Below, piece after piece: positions 47,682-56,444 of a stretch of DNA of 64,000 nucleotides. Location of the stretch: contig JAQVLA010000007.1 in assembly GCA_028704385.1 (NCBI GenBank), positions 62,001-126,000 of the forward strand, read 5' to 3'. How positions within the stretch are numbered: the first letter of the stretch is position 1; each line of letters opens with the position of its first letter. This stretch comes from Bacteroidales bacterium (GTDB taxonomy: Bacteria; Bacteroidota; Bacteroidia; Bacteroidales; F082). The notes below the pieces were generated by a model. That model did no database searches. It was not told the DNA's origin and was given only the letters and a program-made list of their open reading frames with translations. The position numbers and the translations under genes are program-made.

Positions 47682-48872
47682 TTATAATCCTATTGCAGTT
47701 TTCACAGCTTTTGGAACTGCTTCTTTATGCACCAGGATGCTAATGGTCTTATAAGCCACAAAAGCCTCAGAGGCAAAGAAATAGCCTTCATACACATGAT
47801 CTTCAGTACCCCAGGAATTTTTTACCTTGTAATATTTATTTCCTTTCTGATCTTTGGCAATACCTACAATGAGCATCAGGTGATCATCGGTGGTTTCGTA
47901 GTTGTTGAAAGATGTCTGGCGCAATTCAGCTGTGATTTCTTTTTCCTGAACGAGGTCTTCAAAAGCAAACAATTTCTTTTCTCTTTCCTTTTTGCTCAAA
48001 CCTGCAAGACTGTCCATGATGGCTCCCATAAATTTTGAAGGTTCGTCTTCGGGCACAATGGCAACACCATTTTTCCATGAAAAACCTTTGTCGCTCACAT
48101 CAGCATCCCAGCCTACCACATAGCCCTTTTTGAGTGCATGATCGATGGTTGCCATCATTTCGTCCAGCTTAAGGTTCGTGATCTCGCTCCACATCCAATT
48201 GTCCGGAATTTCGAGTATAAAAGCCTCGTGATAAGGATGGTGTGTGTAAGAGCCCAGCTCGATATAATCTGCCGGTTGAAAACCTGAGAATGCTGCAAAG
48301 CTTTTTGGAGAATAACTTTTGCCGTCAAAGGTAAATTCATTAGGTACGCTGCCCAGATACGTATTGAGCAGGCAATCAAAGCCATTAAGCCACACAGGTG
48401 TGAGTTTTCTGTTTTTGTTTTTCATCACGGCACTGGTATAGGCTTCAAAAACGGCATCCATCTCGCCGTGGATATGATTTTCTTCTCCGATCACCCTACC
48501 CGAATAATCATTTTCAGGTATCATTCCAAATTGTTCAATCACACCCAGCACATCACTAAATCCGCCGCCGGGGCCCATATTCAGATTGCCATGCAGCCTA
48601 ACAAGTTTTTCGGCTTTATTGTGATAGGCATACCTCACATTGAACATTTCCGAAAGGTCAAGCTTTAAATTTTTGATGCGCAGAATTTCTGCTTCCACAA
48701 ATGCTGTTCCGGCAAAGCTCCAGCATGTCCCTGACCGATCCTGGCTTCTTACATCGGTATGTGGCACTTCGGTGAGTATCTCAAACTGATATACTTTCTC
48801 GTTTTTTTTGTCTTGCGCCTGAATATTACTAAAAGCCATTAAAAGCAAAGTGTACATGATAAATTTTTTCAT
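47682..48872 (-). CDS. Secreted papain-like cysteine peptidase (C1/bleomycin hydrolase type)
   Basis: From ATG 48870-48872 the product is 396 residues with a signal peptide (LLLMAFSNIQAQ). The active-site triad is visible: Cys50 in RSGTCWSFAG, His in TTDDHLMLIVGIAKD and Asn in VKNSWG. The length and insertions fit the C1B/PepC-related group in Bacteroidota. It probably processes peptides in the periplasm. Located between the permease gene and an EamA transporter on the same strand. Confidence 0.85.
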   Translation of the reverse strand: MKKFIMYTLLLMAFSNIQAQDKKNEKVYQFEILTEVPHTDVRSQDRSGTCWSFAGTAFVEAEILRIKNLKLDLSEMFNVRYAYHNKAEKLVRLHGNLNMGPGGGFSDVLGVIEQFGMIPENDYSGRVIGEENHIHGEMDAVFEAYTSAVMKNKNRKLTPVWLNGFDCLLNTYLGSVPNEFTFDGKSYSPKSFAAFSGFQPADYIELGSYTHHPYHEAFILEIPDNWMWSEITNLKLDEMMATIDHALKKGYVVGWDADVSDKGFSWKNGVAIVPEDEPSKFMGAIMDSLAGLSKKEREKKLFAFEDLVQEKEITAELRQTSFNNYETTDDHLMLIVGIAKDQKGNKYYKVKNSWGTEDHVYEGYFFASEAFVAYKTISILVHKEAVPKAVKTAIGL

Positions 48873-48990
48873 CCTGATGAAGTTTTGATTATTAACGATA
48901 GGATTTTCCTTTTTTTTCAGCCCAAAGTTAGGGTTTTTGGTATTTGATGCAAAATGGGAAAGTAACCGGCTGGTTTTGGATGGGAAAGGG

Positions 48991-49881
48991 TTACACAAAA
49001 AACAACGCCACACCAAAAACGCTGATCAGTGCCCCTATATAATCAAGCATACCAACTTTTTGTTTGAAGAATAATGCTGCCGGAGGAATGATCAAGATGG
49101 GTACAATGGCCATCAAAGTGGCAGCAATTCCAGTTGAGGTGTATTGAATGGCTACAAGTGAGAAAGAAACACCCAGGAAAGGCCCGAAAAATGAACCTGA
49201 AGTTATGCCCCACAAGGCTTTGGTGTTTTTGAATGCAGTAACAATAAGTGGCATTTTACCCCAGATGAGAATGATCAATGCAAAACCTGTAAAACCGGCA
49301 ATGATCCTGATTTGGGTTGAGGCAAATGCATCATAATCCTGCATACCATATTTACTTAAAACTAAACCACCAGCCTGGCCCAGCACACCTAGAAATGCAT
49401 AAAATAATCCTTTGAGCGGGTATTTCAATTGGATTTTTTTTCCTTTTTCTCGGCTGAAAATGGTGATGGCGATACCACTCACAGTTAGCGTCATACCGGC
49501 CAGATGCATCCAACTCATACGCTCGTTTAAGAATAAAAAACCAAGCAAGGCAGTCACGGGTGGTACAAAAGTCATAATCAGCATGGCGATACGTGAGCTG
49601 ATCAGGCGATAGCTGTGGAAAAGAAAATAATCGCCAAACACAAAACCTACCCATCCCGACAAACTCAGCCAGATCCATTGATGATTTCCGGCATCCGTAG
49701 GTAGGGGTAATCCTCTGAAAACGAGTCCAAAAATACTTAGAAACACCAAAGCAAAAGCCAGGCGAATGATGTTAACGGCTAAAGAACCAACACGTTTGCT
49801 GGCCATTTCGAACGAAAGTGCTGTGATGGTCCAAAAGACGGCAACCAACAAAGCAGCTAACTCACCCGGATATTGTTGCAT
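48991..49881 (-). CDS. EamA-family drug/metabolite exporter
   Basis: 296 residues with ten helices in two EamA halves (for example LMIMTFVPPVTALLGFLFLNERMSW near 90-114 and MAIVPILIIPPAALFFKQK near 255-273). Exports or exchanges a small metabolite; substrate unknown. Confidence 0.88.
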   Translation of the reverse strand: MQQYPGELAALLVAVFWTITALSFEMASKRVGSLAVNIIRLAFALVFLSIFGLVFRGLPLPTDAGNHQWIWLSLSGWVGFVFGDYFLFHSYRLISSRIAMLIMTFVPPVTALLGFLFLNERMSWMHLAGMTLTVSGIAITIFSREKGKKIQLKYPLKGLFYAFLGVLGQAGGLVLSKYGMQDYDAFASTQIRIIAGFTGFALIILIWGKMPLIVTAFKNTKALWGITSGSFFGPFLGVSFSLVAIQYTSTGIAATLMAIVPILIIPPAALFFKQKVGMLDYIGALISVFGVALFFV

Positions 49882-49935
49882 ACAAAGGAATTGTTTTAAC
49901 AGTGGGCAAAATTAGACTGATTTTGATTGTAAAAA

Positions 49936-49973
49936 CAAAAAAGCTGAACAGGTTTTCTGCTCAGCTTTTTTTT
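49936..49973. terminator. Bidirectional terminator between aldehyde dehydrogenase and EamA genes
   Basis: A6, stem GCTGA/TCAGC with an inner CAG/CTG pairing, then T8. On the minus strand it ends the dehydrogenase message. Confidence 0.75.
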
Positions 49974-49985
49974 CATCCAGATTTT

Positions 49986-51542
49986 TTACAATACAAACTT
50001 TATACCCTGCGCAAACGGCAGCTCATCGCTAAAGTTAATGGTATTGGTTTGTCGGCGCATGTATATTTTCCATGAATCCGAACCGGATTCGCGTCCGCCG
50101 CCTGTGTCTTTTTCACCTCCAAAAGCACCACCGATTTCTGCCCCGGAAGTGCCAATATTTACATTGGCAATACCGCAATCGGAGCCTTCGTGTGAAAGGA
50201 ACCTTTCCGTTTCGCGCATATCCGTGCTGAAAATGGCTGACGATAATCCTTGGGGTACCGCATTATGCAAGGCAATGGCTTCGTCCATGGTTTTGTATTT
50301 CATCAGATACAGGATAGGAGCAAAGGTTTCTTCCTGTACAATGTGATAGTGATTTTCGGCTTCGGCCAAAACAGGAACCACATAACAACCAGATTCATAA
50401 CCTTCTCCTTGGAGCACTTCGCCACCATATATAATTTTTCCTCCTTCGCTTTTGATCTGTTCCAGCGCATATTTGAAAGCCTCAACCGAACCTTTGTCGA
50501 TCAGTGGCCCAACCAGCACATCCGGATCGAGCGGACAGCCAATACGAATCTGACTGTAAGCATTTTTCAGCTTTTCTACAAAGCCATCATAAATGGATTC
50601 ATGGATGATTAATCGTCTGGTTGAGGTGCAACGTTGCCCGGCTGTTCCTACTGCACCAAACAAAGTAGCACGTAAAGCCATATCCTGATCAGCTTTTTCG
50701 GAGATAATGATGGCGTTGTTTCCACCAAGCTCCAACAAAGTTCTGCCCAGACGTTCGCCAACAATGCGACCCACACGACGGCCAACAGCCGTGCTGCCGG
50801 TGCATGAAATCAGTGGAACGCGTTTATCTGAAAGGAAGTTGTCGCCAATATGCTTTGAGCTGCCAATGATCAGGTTTGTAACGCCTTCGGGTACTTCGTT
50901 GCGTTTGAGTACATCGGAAATGATATTATGGATGGCTACAGCGCAAAGTGGCACTTTTGACGAAGGTTTCCAGAGCACAACATTACCAGTTACCAGTGCT
51001 ATCATAGCGTTCCAGGCCCAAACGGCAACCGGAAAGTTAAAGGCAGTAATCACACCCACAACACCCAATGGATGATATTGATCGTACATGCGATGGCGTT
51101 CACGTTCACTATGCATGGTGTAGCCGTAAAGCTGCCGTGAAATTCCAAGTGAAAAATCAGCAATGTCAATCATTTCCTGTACTTCGCCCAGGCCTTCCTG
51201 GTAAATCTTTCCCATCTCGTAGCTTACCAGCCTGCCCAAATCTTCTTTGTGTCGCCGAAACTCCAGACCCATTTGTCGGACGATTTCCCCTCTTTTGGGG
51301 GCCGGAACCATACGCCAGTATTTAAACGCTTTCTGTGCTTTCTCCATGATGGTTTGATAATCGTCCCAGGTGCCTTGATTTACGCTGGCAATCAAGGTGC
51401 CGTCGCAGGACGAATAGCTGTCGAGTCGTTCTCCGGATGTTTCTATCCATTCGGCACCAGTGCTGGCTCCGTGATTAATTGCTTTGATACCCAGCCTTTC
51501 GAGTGCCGGCTTGATGTCGCATGTCGGACAAATTTGTTTCAT
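49986..51542 (-). CDS. Aldehyde dehydrogenase, ALDH7 / aminoadipate semialdehyde type
   Basis: 518 residues. Catalytic motifs: Asn in VITAFNFPVAVWAWN, Glu in LLELGGNNAIII, Cys in GQRCTSTRRL, and EETFAPILY near the C terminus. LFGAVGTAGQRCTS and the GGAFGGEKDTGGGRESGSDSWK ending are typical of the ALDH7A1/AmaB/Pcd branch. It oxidises an aldehyde, probably from lysine breakdown, to an acid with NAD+. It lies between terminator and the oxyanion-binding protein gene. Confidence 0.88.
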   Translation of the reverse strand: MKQICPTCDIKPALERLGIKAINHGASTGAEWIETSGERLDSYSSCDGTLIASVNQGTWDDYQTIMEKAQKAFKYWRMVPAPKRGEIVRQMGLEFRRHKEDLGRLVSYEMGKIYQEGLGEVQEMIDIADFSLGISRQLYGYTMHSERERHRMYDQYHPLGVVGVITAFNFPVAVWAWNAMIALVTGNVVLWKPSSKVPLCAVAIHNIISDVLKRNEVPEGVTNLIIGSSKHIGDNFLSDKRVPLISCTGSTAVGRRVGRIVGERLGRTLLELGGNNAIIISEKADQDMALRATLFGAVGTAGQRCTSTRRLIIHESIYDGFVEKLKNAYSQIRIGCPLDPDVLVGPLIDKGSVEAFKYALEQIKSEGGKIIYGGEVLQGEGYESGCYVVPVLAEAENHYHIVQEETFAPILYLMKYKTMDEAIALHNAVPQGLSSAIFSTDMRETERFLSHEGSDCGIANVNIGTSGAEIGGAFGGEKDTGGGRESGSDSWKIYMRRQTNTINFSDELPFAQGIKFVL

Positions 51543-51553
51543 ATGTTAAGTGT

Positions 51554-52513
51554 TTATCGTATATTATTAATTGTTACTAGTGGTTTTATCTTAGCAGGTA
51601 AATTATGATCTGTATTAATGAATGCCGGAATTAAAGTACGCTGCCCCGAAGCTTCAAGAATCTTTGAGCCTTGCGTGGGATCAAGCAGAAATTCAATAAA
51701 ATTCCAGGCAGCTTCAGTGTCAGAACTGTTGTCTAAAACAGTGATACCATACACAATAGCTTCTCCATGGATCAATATACTGTCGGTTGGGCTGCTGCCC
51801 CTTACTTTGATGCTCTCCTGTCTGTACCAATCGTTAAGCACGGGTTGACTGAGATTGATTGAATCAGAAAATACAATTGTTTTAAAGTGATGTTGTTTGG
51901 CAACACTCTCATAAATAAAGAAATAATCAATGGTTTGTGTTTCGAGCAGGGCAATCAGATCTGTCTCTTTCGGGCGTTCATAATAGCGTCCTTCTTCCAG
52001 GATGAGGTGGGTCAGGTTAGGAATATCCTGCATTTTTCCAGCCAATTGTAAGGTAAGTCGGGTTCTATATCCGCATGGATCTGCGTTGGGGTCGGAAGCG
52101 CCAATTTTTACCTCTTCTTTTTTCAAAATTTCAATCCAGTTTTCGCTTGTGATTTCATCCGCATAAGCAGATTGGTCGGTATAGGCAAGCACGATGCTGT
52201 TGGTTGCAAAAGCAATGTTGTAGGCAGTATGATTCGGGATGAGCATTTCGCTGATCAGCTTATAATCAGCCGAGGCAATGATGTCGGCACGGCGGTTCAG
52301 GTCGGTTACTTTGCGGATGGTATTAAGCGAGCCTGCAGGTTCGAGCTGAAATTGCTGATCCGGATGGGTTTGTTGAAAGTCTTCGGTGAGTTTTTTGAGC
52401 GGATAGCTCAAACTTCCTGCATGAAAGATAACCAGAGCCTGCCCTGTATCGTTTTGGCATGACTGAAAAATGATTACACTAATCAGCAGAAACAATATTT
52501 TAATCAATTTCAT
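51554..52513 (-). CDS. Tungstate/molybdate-binding lipoprotein (WtpA-like)
   Basis: 319 residues with a lipoprotein signal (LISVIIFQSC, Cys19). The fold starts VIFHAGSLSYPLKKLTEDF and the WtpA-like segments GSLNTIRKVTDLNRRADIIASADYKLI and SDPNADPCGYRTRLTLQL are clear. The Asp/Ser residues of these blocks bind the oxyanion. The stop codon overlap with the ModE gene (4 bp) shows co-translation. Likely works with the ATPase/permease at 45.8-47.6 kb. Confidence 0.87.
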   Translation of the reverse strand: MKLIKILFLLISVIIFQSCQNDTGQALVIFHAGSLSYPLKKLTEDFQQTHPDQQFQLEPAGSLNTIRKVTDLNRRADIIASADYKLISEMLIPNHTAYNIAFATNSIVLAYTDQSAYADEITSENWIEILKKEEVKIGASDPNADPCGYRTRLTLQLAGKMQDIPNLTHLILEEGRYYERPKETDLIALLETQTIDYFFIYESVAKQHHFKTIVFSDSINLSQPVLNDWYRQESIKVRGSSPTDSILIHGEAIVYGITVLDNSSDTEAAWNFIEFLLDPTQGSKILEASGQRTLIPAFINTDHNLPAKIKPLVTINNIR

Positions 52514-52902
52514 TTGGATGCGGGTTTTTGTAGCATAGCCTTTCTAAAATCTTCGAAGGCAGCTTCCACGCTGTCGTCAAATTTCTGGTGCAGGGCATCA
52601 TAGGCTTCCAGCAGCTTGTTGCAGGCCGGAGTGAGTTGCGAATGACCGCCGTCTTTCCCTCCGCGTTGTTTATCAATCAGCTGATATTCCAGCATTTTTT
52701 CGGCTTCCTCAATATCGCCCCAGGCCTTGCGGTAGCTGATGTCACAAGCTTGTGCGGCCAGTTTTATGGAGCCCAGCTCTTTAATTTTAGCAAGTAAACT
52801 GAAGGTGGTATCGCTTATCCTGCCATTTCCCGTTAAACCGGAAAGCCAGATTTTATAATTTAAAAATAAATCGTGCTTCGTCTGACGGGGTGGTTTATCC
52901 AT
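52510..52902 (-). CDS. ModE N-terminal domain regulator
   Basis: 130 residues; the winged helix LAKIKELGSIKLAAQACDISYRKAWGDIEEAEKML matches ModE. The Mop sensor domain is absent, so it may respond to oxyanion by another route or act as a simple repressor. First gene of the modE-wtpA pair. Confidence 0.85.
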   Translation of the reverse strand: MDKPPRQTKHDLFLNYKIWLSGLTGNGRISDTTFSLLAKIKELGSIKLAAQACDISYRKAWGDIEEAEKMLEYQLIDKQRGGKDGGHSQLTPACNKLLEAYDALHQKFDDSVEAAFEDFRKAMLQKPASK

Positions 52903-53242
52903 TGCTAAAAATTTCCTGGGGCAAAACTACTCATTTTTTCGAGGTGTAAAAGTATGCATATCGTTAAAATAATATAGAATCTGTCTTTTTTATAAAGAAT
53001 GTAATCTTGTAATATTCAATTTGAAATGATTCCAAATAAGGAAATATTTCTTTTATAAATTTTTGATTTAATTCATAAAAATCTTAGCTTAATTGACTGT
53101 ATATAAATAAATTGGACATAAAAAAATTTAATGTATGTTGTATAATTCTTTATTTAGACTCACTCTAAATTTCATTTAATAAAGAATAATATCTTTAATA
53201 AAAGAAATAATTCTTTATTTTTGCTGTATAAAATTTAGCGAT
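52903..53242. promoter_or_regulatory. modE/rex divergent intergenic region with repeated sites
   Basis: About 340 bp. ATTCTTTATT occurs at 53145-53154 and 53210-53219 with its complement at 53178-53187 and a shorter form TATAAAGAAT at 52991-53000. The rightmost copy overlaps TATTTTTG (53216-53223), a -7-type box 20 bp before rex. A regulator binding these palindromic sites would control rex and possibly the hydrogenase operon. No classic Rex box (TTGTGAA...TTCACAA) was seen. Confidence 0.5.
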
Positions 53243-53902
53243 ATGGAAAAGTCATTGATGCACAAAGATAAAAAGCCGGTTGCGGTGCCAGAGCCCACAA
53301 TCAGGCGGATGCCCGCCTACCTCACTTTGCTCAGGCAACTTAAGGACGAAGGTCAGGAATTTATTTCTGCACCCCGGCTGGCCTCTTTTTTTAATCTTGA
53401 TCCTACACAGGTGGTCAAGGATTTGGCTTATGCCGGTGCGGCCGGTAGGCCAAAAGTGGGTTATGTCGTTGAGAAGCTGGTTGAAATTCTGGAAGAATTT
53501 CTTGGCTTTAACCGCAAACATGAGGCTTTTTTAGTCGGGGCAGGTTTTTTGGGAAGTGCATTGATTCAATATCAGGGATTTCGAGAGGCAGGAATGAAAA
53601 TCGTTGCGGCTTTTGATACGGATAAAAAAAAGATTGGAAAGGATATCTCTGGTGTTCCTGTATTTGATCTGGCTAAATTCCGCGATCTGGCAGGCCGACT
53701 GCATATCAGTATTGGCATCATCACAACACCTTCCTCAGCAGCGCAGCAAATTGCTGACCTTATGGTGGGCTGGGGCATAAAGGCCATTTGGAATTTCGCA
53801 CCGATCTCAATTAAAGTACCGCCACACGTGATTGTGCAGGATACCCATATTTATGCTAATCTGGCTGTGATACTTAATAAACTCAACAATGCAGGCAGAT
53901 AA
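53243..53902 (+). CDS. rex: Redox-sensing transcriptional repressor Rex
   Basis: 219 residues. Winged helix at about 25-80 (SAPRLASFFNLDPTQVVKDLAYAGAAGRPKVGY) and a Rossmann NAD(H)-binding domain with GAGFLGSALIQY (about 98-109), then the swapped C-terminal helix. Rex senses the NADH/NAD+ ratio and represses fermentation and hydrogen genes when NAD+ is high. Placed first in a run with hydC, hydB and hydA, it likely controls them. Confidence 0.92.
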   Translation: MEKSLMHKDKKPVAVPEPTIRRMPAYLTLLRQLKDEGQEFISAPRLASFFNLDPTQVVKDLAYAGAAGRPKVGYVVEKLVEILEEFLGFNRKHEAFLVGAGFLGSALIQYQGFREAGMKIVAAFDTDKKKIGKDISGVPVFDLAKFRDLAGRLHISIGIITTPSSAAQQIADLMVGWGIKAIWNFAPISIKVPPHVIVQDTHIYANLAVILNKLNNAGR

Positions 53903-53938
53903 TAAAAAGTGATTCATTTTTTTTAGAAAAATATTGTA

Positions 53939-54451
53939 ATGAAAACAGAAACGAACAACAAAATCCGGCAGTTTGATCAGGTGCTTGAAATTATTAAAAA
54001 GCATAAGTATCAAAAAACCAGACTGATAACTATTCTTCAGGAAGTGCAGGAAGTTTATCGCTACCTGCCGCAGGAGGTGCTTACCTATGTGGCTACAGCC
54101 CTGGATATGCCCGTTGCCGAAGTGTATGGCGTGGCTACTTTTTATGCGCATTTTACACTCGAAGCAAAAGGTAAATATGTGATTAAGGTGTGCGATGGAA
54201 CGGCTTGTCACGTAAAAGGTTCTTCCAAACTGCTCGATACATTGAGGTCGGCACTGAAGCTTAGTTCCGAAAAACACACCACCGACGATATGCTTTTTAC
54301 AATTGAAGCAGTGAGTTGTTTGGGTGCCTGCGGATTAGCACCTGTGATGGTTATCAACGAGCAGGTTTATGGTGAAGTGAATACAGCCCGTTGCGATGAG
54401 ATTTTAAATCAAATTATTGAAAAGGAAACAGAAATAGCTAGTGTATCCTAG
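53939..54451 (+). CDS. hydC: Bifurcating hydrogenase subunit HydC (NuoE-like)
   Basis: 170 residues, thioredoxin-like [2Fe-2S] protein. Ligands: CDGTACHVKG (about 83-92) and CLGACGLAP (about 124-132). NuoE-like N-terminal helical bundle before them. In electron-bifurcating hydrogenases this subunit passes electrons between the flavin subunit and the catalytic subunit. Start 36 bp after rex. Confidence 0.9.
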   Translation: MKTETNNKIRQFDQVLEIIKKHKYQKTRLITILQEVQEVYRYLPQEVLTYVATALDMPVAEVYGVATFYAHFTLEAKGKYVIKVCDGTACHVKGSSKLLDTLRSALKLSSEKHTTDDMLFTIEAVSCLGACGLAPVMVINEQVYGEVNTARCDEILNQIIEKETEIASVS

Positions 54452-54472
54452 CACATAAAAAGATTGAACATT

Positions 54473-56383
54473 ATGGAAACACTCACTAAGATCGATCTAA
54501 GAGAAGTAAAAAAATCCTATAATGAGGCTGCAAAACGGATACACAAAAGGGTTGTAATCTGTGCAGGAACTGGTTGTATCGCAAACGGTGCTTTAAAGGT
54601 TTTTGAAGCTTTTGAAAAGGCTGTTGAAGAAGCTGGTATGACGCGTTTTGTCGAGTTGGAACTTAATTATCATGATGATCATAAAACCATTCAGCTCACC
54701 GGAAGTGGCTGTCAGGGATTTTGTGCAAAAGGCCCATTGGTTAACATCCTTCCCGAAGAAACCATGTACACCAAAGTGAAGGTAGAAGATGTACCCGAAA
54801 TTGTGGCCAGATCGCTGGCAAATGATGAGGTAATTGAACGATTGCTCTACATAAATCCGGTGGATGGCAGCCGCAGCAGAGGCCAGACAGAAATACCTTT
54901 CTATAAAAGACAAAACCGATTGGTTTTAGGCGAATGTGGCCATGTTGATCCTCAAAGCATAAGAGAATATATTGCTCACAATGGATACCTGGCAGCCGAA
55001 AAGGCTTTCACCGAAATGAAACCGGAAGATGTTTGTCAGACGATACTTGAGTCAGGCCTTCGTGGTCGCGGTGGTGGCGGTTTCCCTACCGGAAAAAAAT
55101 GGCAGCTCACCTTACAGGAACAGAGCGAAAAGAAGTTTGTGATTTGTAATGGCGACGAAGGCGATCCGGGTGCTTTTATGGATCGCAGCCTGATGGAAGG
55201 TAACCCGCATCGAATTCTCGAAGGTATGATGATAGCCGCTCGTGCAGTGGGAGCTGATGAAGCCTATGTTTATGTCAGGCTTGAATATCCATTGGCCGTT
55301 TCGCGTATGCGCAAGGCTATTGAAGATGCCATGGATGCGGGTGTGCTGGGCGAGAATATTTTCGATAGCGGCCATGATATGTATATCCACATCATGGAAG
55401 GAGCCGGAGCATTCGTTTGCGGAGAAGAAACAGCTTTGATGGCCTCTATTGAAGGGAAACGCGGAATGCCGATGCCAAAACCTCCGTTCCCTGCTCAAAA
55501 GGGCTTGTTCGGAAGACCCACAGTAATCAATAATGTGGAAACCCTGGCTGCCGTGCCTTTGATCATTCGAAACGGCCCTGGCTGGTTTAACGCTTTTGGA
55601 ACAAAAAGTTCAAAAGGCACTAAAACCTTTGCGCTTACGGGTCATGTAGCCAATACCGGACTGATCGAAGTGCCATTCGGAACTACATTACGTGAAATCG
55701 TTTATAATATCGGTGGTGGTGTTACAAGTGATGACGGTAAGATTACCGGAGACGGCTTTAAAGCTGTGCAGATTGGTGGTCCTTCAGGAGGCTGTCTTAC
55801 CGAAGAAGATCTGGATCTTCCGCTCGATTACGACAACCTGATCGCAAAGGGGGCCATGGTAGGTTCAGGTGGTATGGTGGTGATGAACAAACAATCCTGC
55901 ATGGTTCAAATTGCACGATTTTTTATGAATTTTACGCAAAGCGAAAGTTGTGGCAAATGTGTACCCTGCCGCGAAGGTACCAAACAGATGTTGTCGCTTC
56001 TCGATGAAATAATTGACGGCACAGCCACACAGGATACTTTTGATTTGCTTGAGGAAGTTGCTCTGGTGGTTAAGAAAGCTTCGCTCTGTGGTTTGGGGAA
56101 AACGGCTCCAAGTCCGGTATTGTCAACCATAGTGAAGTTCCGGGATGAATATATGCAACATATTCACAATAAACGTTGCCCGACAAACAATTGCAAAGCA
56201 TTGGCATGCATCAGCATTGATCCCGAAAAATGTATTGGCTGTACAGCCTGTGCACGAAAATGCCCGGTTGGTGCCATCAGTGGTGAGAAAAAACAAGTGC
56301 ATTTTATTGATGCTGAAATATGTACCAAATGTGGTGTGTGTCATCAGGTGTGCAAATTTGATGCGGTTATTGGTTTCAATTAA
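54473..56383 (+). CDS. hydB: Bifurcating hydrogenase subunit HydB (NuoF-like)
   Basis: From ATG 54473 the product is 636 residues. An N-terminal thioredoxin-like [2Fe-2S] domain has CAGTGCIANGA and CQGFCAKGP. The NuoF core has the FMN/NADH loops GLRGRGGGGFPTGKKW and CNGDEGDPGAFMDR, and the [4Fe-4S] motif ESCGKCVPCREG. Two ferredoxin [4Fe-4S] clusters follow at the end (CIGCTACARKCP, CTKCGVCHQVCK). This set binds NADH and FMN, where electrons are split between NAD and ferredoxin. Confidence 0.92.
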   Translation: METLTKIDLREVKKSYNEAAKRIHKRVVICAGTGCIANGALKVFEAFEKAVEEAGMTRFVELELNYHDDHKTIQLTGSGCQGFCAKGPLVNILPEETMYTKVKVEDVPEIVARSLANDEVIERLLYINPVDGSRSRGQTEIPFYKRQNRLVLGECGHVDPQSIREYIAHNGYLAAEKAFTEMKPEDVCQTILESGLRGRGGGGFPTGKKWQLTLQEQSEKKFVICNGDEGDPGAFMDRSLMEGNPHRILEGMMIAARAVGADEAYVYVRLEYPLAVSRMRKAIEDAMDAGVLGENIFDSGHDMYIHIMEGAGAFVCGEETALMASIEGKRGMPMPKPPFPAQKGLFGRPTVINNVETLAAVPLIIRNGPGWFNAFGTKSSKGTKTFALTGHVANTGLIEVPFGTTLREIVYNIGGGVTSDDGKITGDGFKAVQIGGPSGGCLTEEDLDLPLDYDNLIAKGAMVGSGGMVVMNKQSCMVQIARFFMNFTQSESCGKCVPCREGTKQMLSLLDEIIDGTATQDTFDLLEEVALVVKKASLCGLGKTAPSPVLSTIVKFRDEYMQHIHNKRCPTNNCKALACISIDPEKCIGCTACARKCPVGAISGEKKQVHFIDAEICTKCGVCHQVCKFDAVIGFN

Positions 56384-56444
56384 TGGATTAAGTCTTAAGA
56401 AATCACAAAAAACTAAATCAGTGTTAACCTCTAAAATATTTAAC

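Noticed and set aside
56145-56444. Longer start for HydA
   Set aside because: Would overlap the two ferredoxin clusters of HydB in a different frame; the ATG at 56445 begins the conserved 2Fe-2S domain.
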